Origin: Adiantum capillus-veneris
Lineage: Eukaryota > Streptophyta > Polypodiopsida > Polypodiales > Pteridaceae
DNA length: 64,000 nucleotides
Direction of reading: 5' to 3'
Assembly (NCBI GenBank): GCA_014529385.2
Contig: CM043944.1
Coordinates: 68,868,895 to 68,932,894, forward strand
This document shows, in pieces, positions 59,501-64,000 of the stretch. The position numbers were made by a program, and so were the translations under genes. Every line of letters begins with the position of its first letter. Position 1 is the stretch's first letter. The notes below the pieces were generated by a model, which saw only the letters and a list, made by a program, of their open reading frames with translations, did no database searches and was not told the DNA's origin.

Positions 59501-60153
59501 TTTTTCATCCACAGTTAGGGACCCTTATTTGAGCGGGGGTGTTGAACTTATATGTGAAGCTACTCAATATATGGCTTCTCTATATATGGTACCCAGGTCC
59601 CCTCTATATATACATCATCTCATGTGTGTATTCTACACACTTTGGGGTTCTACTTCTGTGATCTTTCCTTCTCTCTCAACATGATGTGGCATTTTGAGCT
59701 TTTTTTGACCATTTTTAGCCCAAAAATATCACTTTTTGTCAGTAAAAAGCCCAAATGAGATGGGAAAAATCCCTAAAATTGTGGAAAAATCCCATTGGGC
59801 TCAAATTTAATGTTGAACCTCATTTTCCCACTTGGAAAGCACTTGGGACATGTCTTTTATGTCAGCCCATAAAACTTGATATTTTTGGTCGAGATTGTCC
59901 GCATGGAACTTTCTAAGCAAAACGAGCGTGCGACTTAATTACACTTGACATTTGTACATTTCTAAAGAATTTAAATAAGCATGCCATAGTGCCACGTCTA
60001 GCGCCTCGTTTGTTCGACAAGGTATGTACACGGCTAAAACCATGGCATCTATTTTCGCATATATCACACTATGTACATCATAGCATTTGGTCCCACATAA
60101 CAAAAGCATTGAGAGTGAGGTAGATATTTTAATTTTACATTATCAACATGACA
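56520..60153 (-). repeat. Element E 5' LTR, split by element B
   Basis: The LTR parts are 56520-57026 and 59687-60153, interrupted by element B with its 5-bp duplication. They match the 3' LTR in order (TGTCAAGAAGTG at one end, AGTGAGGTAGATATTTTA near the other). Confidence 0.85.
57027..59681 (+). mobile_element. Small LTR element B, non-coding
   Basis: The 142-bp LTRs at 57027-57168 and 59540-59681 run TGTTGA to TCAACA. The 5-bp target duplication TGATG is perfect (57022-57026, 59682-59686). TGGTATCAGAGC follows the 5' LTR. The LTRs differ at about five positions, so B is older than A. The interior carries five or six copies of the roughly 160-bp unit (with AATCGATGTGGTCTACAAC) and then the GATACCATGGTTATT minisatellite (58420-58850). 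A conserved 3' part follows. No protein is recognised. Confidence 0.92.
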
Positions 60154-60157
60154 TGGT

Positions 60158-60900
60158 ACAAAAGCGGTTCTACCTATGCGCCCACATCACCGAGAGAGAG
60201 TCCACCACTCTCTTCAGTAGATAGCTCATCGATTGGCACACCACGTACACCTTGGAAATCACACGAGCATGATCCTGGCAGGGTATACAAGACCAGGGAT
60301 GGGGCAGTTGTGGAGGATAGGGTCAGAAAGGCCATGCAACAGATGATTTGGCAGCTTTGTATGATTCACTTTGGTCACTCTGTGATGGAGGTTTGGGATA
60401 ACCTCGATCTTGAAAGAAATAATTATATCATAGAGGCCATTCACAGAGAGTAGATGATGGTAGAGGGGTACGATCCAGTATCAAACCCCTGGATTTTGAG
60501 TGTGGCGAATGTCACAATGTCACACCGCCGATTAGAGGTGAGAGAAAAGTACAATACCGGCAGTCCCAAGCCGGCATGGTTAGACGCAGAGGAGTGGGTG
60601 GGGATTGCACGAGAGACACAAGACAATCCTGAGAGACTTCAGTAGCAGAAAGAGATGCAACCAGAGCACGTTTGGAGTCCGCTGGATCGTCACATCTTGG
60701 GAGTGGAGGCTACAATAAACTTCAACATGAGTTTGTAAGTATTATAGGTACGCTTTAAATTATTGAAGATATATATGTTATTTGAAGATTTATCTAATGA
60801 TTAAACCATAATTTTGCAGAAAGTTACCGTAAAGCACCCTCCGACACGTCGAGAGGAGAAGTATGGATACAAGCATGGACTTGTGGCCCTTTTGACCTAG
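60158..60900 (+). pseudogene. CACTA 2 accessory gene, C-terminal part
   Basis: Continues the frame broken at 39838 with STYAPTSPRESPP, then RVYKTRDGAVVEDRV and FGHSVMEVWDNLD, then two stops, then PAWLDAEEWVGIARET and HLGSGGYNKLQHEF before a GTAAGT donor. After an intron ending TTTTGCAG a short exon follows (HPPTRREEKYGYKHGL). The block order and intron position equal those of CACTA 1 (HHLGSGGW, GTAAGT). At least three in-frame stops are present. Confidence 0.78.
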
Positions 60901-60984
60901 TTGTAGGAGGAGGGAGAGGACGTCGTCTGGGAGGCATTACCATGAGGGTCTTCTCACTCAGTGATTGTTTGCATATGTATAGTT

Positions 60985-61230
60985 TTGTAGTGATTATGTG
61001 TATGGTTTATGGTTATGTTTATGGTATGGCACATATGTTATGGTTAAGGTTTGGCAGTCAAGTTAAAGTTATGATTTTGCTATGATGGTATGGAAATCGT
61101 GTGATGGTTGTGCAATGATGGTATGGCTGTTATGGTTATGGTATGACAAGCAAGTTATGGTAAAGGTTATGGTATGGCAAACGGGTTATGTTTATGGTTT
61201 TGCAATTTTCGACTTATGTTTTAATTATGG
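60985..61230 (+). repeat. Degenerate TATGGTTATGG repeats
   Basis: Many variants of TTATGGTTATGG lie between the accessory gene and the right end of CACTA 2. Their reverse complement resembles the GCCATAACCATAA repeats inside piggyBac 1. Confidence 0.65.
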
Positions 61231-61714
61231 TTATAGAATCTTTATGCCGTTATGCCATGATCAAGCTTTTGATTTTGTGGTTATGTTATTCTTACAATTT
61301 TGCTTATTTCCATACATTCGCTCTTTAGTGTCAGCTTGTAGGTGGAGTGTGGTTGCTTGTGCACTCTTCCTTTGGGCAGAGAGAGTTGTTTTCTTTTGTT
61401 GCAGTACATGCAGCATCAGTTCCCAGCCCTCTCTGTCCAAAAACATTTAGCAGGTTTGGTTGTTGGTATAGAGTACGGTACACACACTGGTATACCCCTC
61501 GAAACAAGGATCAGAATACCCTTTACAATTTCCGCCGGTATTCTAACTGCTTATTCCGGAATAAGCAGTGTATTTTGTAGTGTATTCCGACGCATAAAAT
61601 ACCGGTACTTATACTGACGTCACGAAACCGGTGTCTTTTTTGAGGCCTATTTTAGCGTTTTTTAATTTTAAAACTAACTTTATTTAGTCAGTATTTGCGC
61701 TGATTTCTGCGTGC

Positions 61715-61726
61715 CATGTTGTAGTG
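61715..61726 (-). repeat. CACTA 2 right terminal inverted repeat
   Basis: CATGTTGTAGTG, reading CACTACAACATG on the minus strand. CCGGTA-containing palindromic repeats at about 61490-61640 would be its subterminal array. A second CACTACAA at 61575-61582 lies inside that array. Confidence 0.6.
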
Positions 61727-63742
61727 AATATTGATAGTGATTCTAGTTCCTCCCTAACAGTTATCCTCTATCGAGTGATGCATTGGGTCAATGCAACTTC
61801 AAAGAATTCTCAATGGGTGCACCTTGAGAAATCAAAGGTCAAATAAACCACCCTCTATATATTTTATAAATTGAATTTATAATGTTTTTTAAGAATTGAA
61901 TTAATAAGCCCTTCTTGTTCATAAAAATCTTGACACCTACTCCATAATGGGAGAGAATTTGTATCGATGGACCTAGACATTTTGTGTAAAATGTTCCATG
62001 GATGCTATGCGAGTTCAAGTTCATGCCATCAAGGCATAAGGAAGATTAATGCACTCATTTAATGATGATTTTATAGGCTAGGTTTTCATAAACATGCTCA
62101 AGAATATTTCTTGCATTGTCAAGTTATAAAGCATACTGCCTTAAGAAAGGTTGAATCTTACATACCCTAAACATTGCCCATGGAAAGTGGGAAAGAATAT
62201 TCATGGACTTTATGGCAGGCCTTCCTAGTACAATCCAAGTGGATGACGTATGTCATAATAACTAATATCTAGTTATCTTAAATGATTTTCTCATCTTAAA
62301 GTAATCATTTAATATGGGGAACTACCAGAGCAAAAAAAGCCAGAATATTGGTTAGGCAGGCAGACCGGTCACAGTAGGGGTCCAAAAGAGGGAAAGTAGG
62401 GATCCAAATGGGGACCATCTGCGAAAGTGCAATGTGCATCAATGGGCTTCAAAGACCCTAAGGTTCAACCCATTAAGACTTCCAAAATGCTAAGGTTCAG
62501 AAATTAAATGAAACCTTCAATGTTCAAACCTTAGGGAAAATTGGATGCTTGTGGGAAGACTCAAAAGTATTCCCACATCCCTATCCAAGAGGGGGCAAGC
62601 CATTTTTGTAGGGGATGAGAGAGAAACACACACACACTCTTCCAAGCTCCCTTTAAACAAAGGGCATAGTGGACACATATCAGCTTCCTAGCCTAGTTTC
62701 CCCCAAGGTGCATTCAATTCCTATTGAATGGCCATAGAGGTGGACCAATGAGAATTAGCCTAGAGTAAAGTTAGTTTAATTCATTTAAAAACACTCGATA
62801 AAAGAAGCAATAGAAATTAATCTCTCTAGAAGACTATTGGACAGTCTCCCAAGGGGTCTAATGAGCATTCAGTAGCCCAATGGCTTGCCTGATTCCTATT
62901 GTTCAGAAGACTAAGAGGTCCAATGAGAGTTTAATTGCATTATTTAAATACCTAAAGCTCTCACAAAAGGGAAAAGGGGGACACATGTCACAAGGCTATC
63001 ACTTATGCTTCTTAATTGTCATTGGCTAAGCTTTGCAGGGGCCCATGGGATGCCATCATGAGCAAATAACAAGAGGGGTCGACCAAGAGAGAGAGAGGGG
63101 GCTGATTTTTACAAGGCATTATCACACACACATTCACACAATCTCATGTGTGAAGTAAAGAATATTATCTCCTTCTCAGGCTTGGAAAGCTCATCATCTA
63201 CTCCAAGCATGTGAGAAGGGAGGCCTACACCAACAACTCTTGGCTTTGTGATGCAAATCCAACCAAGAGCCAAGCTCCAATGCATGCTCATCACCTTTAT
63301 CATGCTAATTACTAAGCTATGCTAAGCTATTAGGAGTGATTATGTGAGCAGACATACTTCTTTCTCGTAAGTATACTCCTTCTTCCTCTCGATGCACTCT
63401 CATACTCTGCTAGCTCTTACCATCTTCAAAGGTGAGCATTAAGATAAATATGGACTTTGCATGGACCTAGCTTGTAAGGAGTCTAATTTTTAGGGATTAA
63501 AGGCTAATGTTGTGTAGGGTTAAGGGGACAAGGGATTTCAAGAAGCTAGTTTTGAGTAGGATTTTCTAGCCTTCTTTTTAGATACATGTAGGATGTGGAT
63601 CTAGGAAGTCACTTTCTCTCTCTAGCTTTTCGAAAATGAAGGGAGTAAAGGGGTGTGGCCACATCAACCAAAACGTGGGTGACTAAGAACCAGAATTTGA
63701 CATTTTTTCAAAAAAGTTATTTTTACTTATTTTTGACTTAAA

Positions 63743-63759
63743 CCCCCCCCCCCCCCCCA
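63743..63759 (+). repeat. Poly-C run
   Basis: About 17 consecutive C residues. The exact length is liable to sequencing error. Confidence 0.8.
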
Positions 63760-63860
63760 ACATATATACATTTGAAATAAACATTTTTTGACCTTTTTTT
63801 AAACCTATAAGCACTAAAAGTTCGATTTTTTAATAAAAAGAATACCCCCAAAAAAAAACC

Positions 63861-64000
63861 TTTGTTCTCTTCTCCTCCTCCCTCCTCTCTTTCTCTCCTC
63901 TCCCTCCCTGCCCCCTTCTCTCCTCCTCCCTCCTCTCTTCCTCTCCTCTCCCTCCCTGCCCCCTTCTCTCCTCCTCCTCTCCTCTCTCTCCCTCTCCTCC
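63861..64000 (+). repeat. Pyrimidine-rich minisatellite
   Basis: About two and a half copies of a roughly 55-bp unit made almost only of C and T (with CTCCCTCCCTGCCCCC), reaching the window edge. Confidence 0.8.

Larger units (their letters stand above)
39839..60153 (-). mobile_element. Gypsy (Ty3) LTR retrotransposon E, old, with two insertions
   Basis: The 3' LTR is at 39839-40931 and the 5' LTR at 56520-60153 (split by element B). The 4-bp duplication GCGG flanks it (39835-39838 and 60154-60157). On the minus strand the order is gag, protease, reverse transcriptase, RNase H, integrase. All are decayed by stops and frameshifts. The integrase is split by piggyBac 2. LTRs run TGTCAAG to CACGACA; the left copy has lost its initial TG (now TT). 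Removing the element rejoins the CACTA accessory reading frame exactly. The LTRs differ at many positions, so it is much older than element F. Confidence 0.88.
22430..61726 (+). mobile_element. CACTA transposon 2, decayed and split by nested insertions
   Basis: CACTA remnants in the same order and strand as element 1 lie at 22430-23435, 38879-39838 and 60158-61726. The intervening DNA is accounted for by two LTR elements, D and E, each with their own insertions. At each junction the CACTA protein homology resumes where it left off. The right end is most likely the CACTACAACATG terminus (read on the minus strand) at 61715-61726; an alternative CACTACAA at 61575-61582 cannot be excluded. The left terminus and the catalytic core of the transposase were not found, so the 5' part is deleted or unrecognisable. 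The stated start is only where homology begins. Confidence 0.8.
61727..64000. other. Intergenic DNA without recognised genes
   Basis: No recognisable coding region. The open frame at 63109-63303 (minus) shows no domain. The right edge becomes low-complexity. Confidence 0.5.

Noticed and set aside
61575-61582. CACTACAA as the right end of CACTA 2
   Set aside because: The CCGGTA-type repeats continue beyond it, so the terminus at 61715-61726 fits better, though this is not certain.

Overview
The window is plant nuclear DNA from a repeat-rich genome. It holds one ordinary host gene, a three-exon R2R3-MYB transcription factor whose introns sit at the conserved R2R3-MYB positions. Almost everything else is transposable elements. 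Plant-type CACTA transposons (DUF4218, DUF4216 and Transposase_24-like proteins), plant gypsy retrotransposons and gag-only LTR elements all point to a land plant. I could not place it lower; a fern or other seed-free plant is only a guess.

Left part (1-12,900). The 3' end of a CACTA transposon (end of its transposase gene, an accessory gene, GCGTCGCTAT subterminal repeats and a CACTACAAGAGG terminus) runs to 3240. The MYB gene follows on the minus strand (4244-7960). A non-autonomous hAT element with a perfect 8-bp target duplication lies in MYB intron 2 (6008-7012). A second one lies upstream of the gene (9307-10981).

Middle (12,905-18,830). A 5.9-kb piggyBac transposon is bounded by TTAA on both sides and by CACTAGGTTGG terminal inverted repeats. 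It carries a long uninterrupted minus-strand transposase with all catalytic aspartates and the C-terminal cysteine-rich domain. This is the most unusual feature in the window.

Right part (22,430-61,726). One decayed CACTA transposon has been split by layer on layer of insertions. Element D (23,436-38,874, a gag-only LTR element) sits in its transposase gene. Element A (26,094-28,458, a small LTR element with 140-bp LTRs) sits in D's gag, and gypsy element C (31,143-37,240) sits in D's 3' LTR. Gypsy element E (39,839-60,153) sits in the CACTA accessory gene. A second, non-autonomous piggyBac (41,645-50,849) sits in E's integrase, and inside it is a very young gag-only LTR element F (42,297-50,178). 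Element B (57,027-59,681, a sister of A) sits in E's 5' LTR. Most boundaries are fixed by target duplications, and at several insertion points the host reading frame continues across the site. The relative order of insertions can therefore be read directly.

The remaining stretches (3241-4243, 10,990-12,900, 18,835-20,560, 61,727-64,000) are AT-rich or low-complexity DNA in which I recognise no gene. I saw no RNA gene or CRISPR array.
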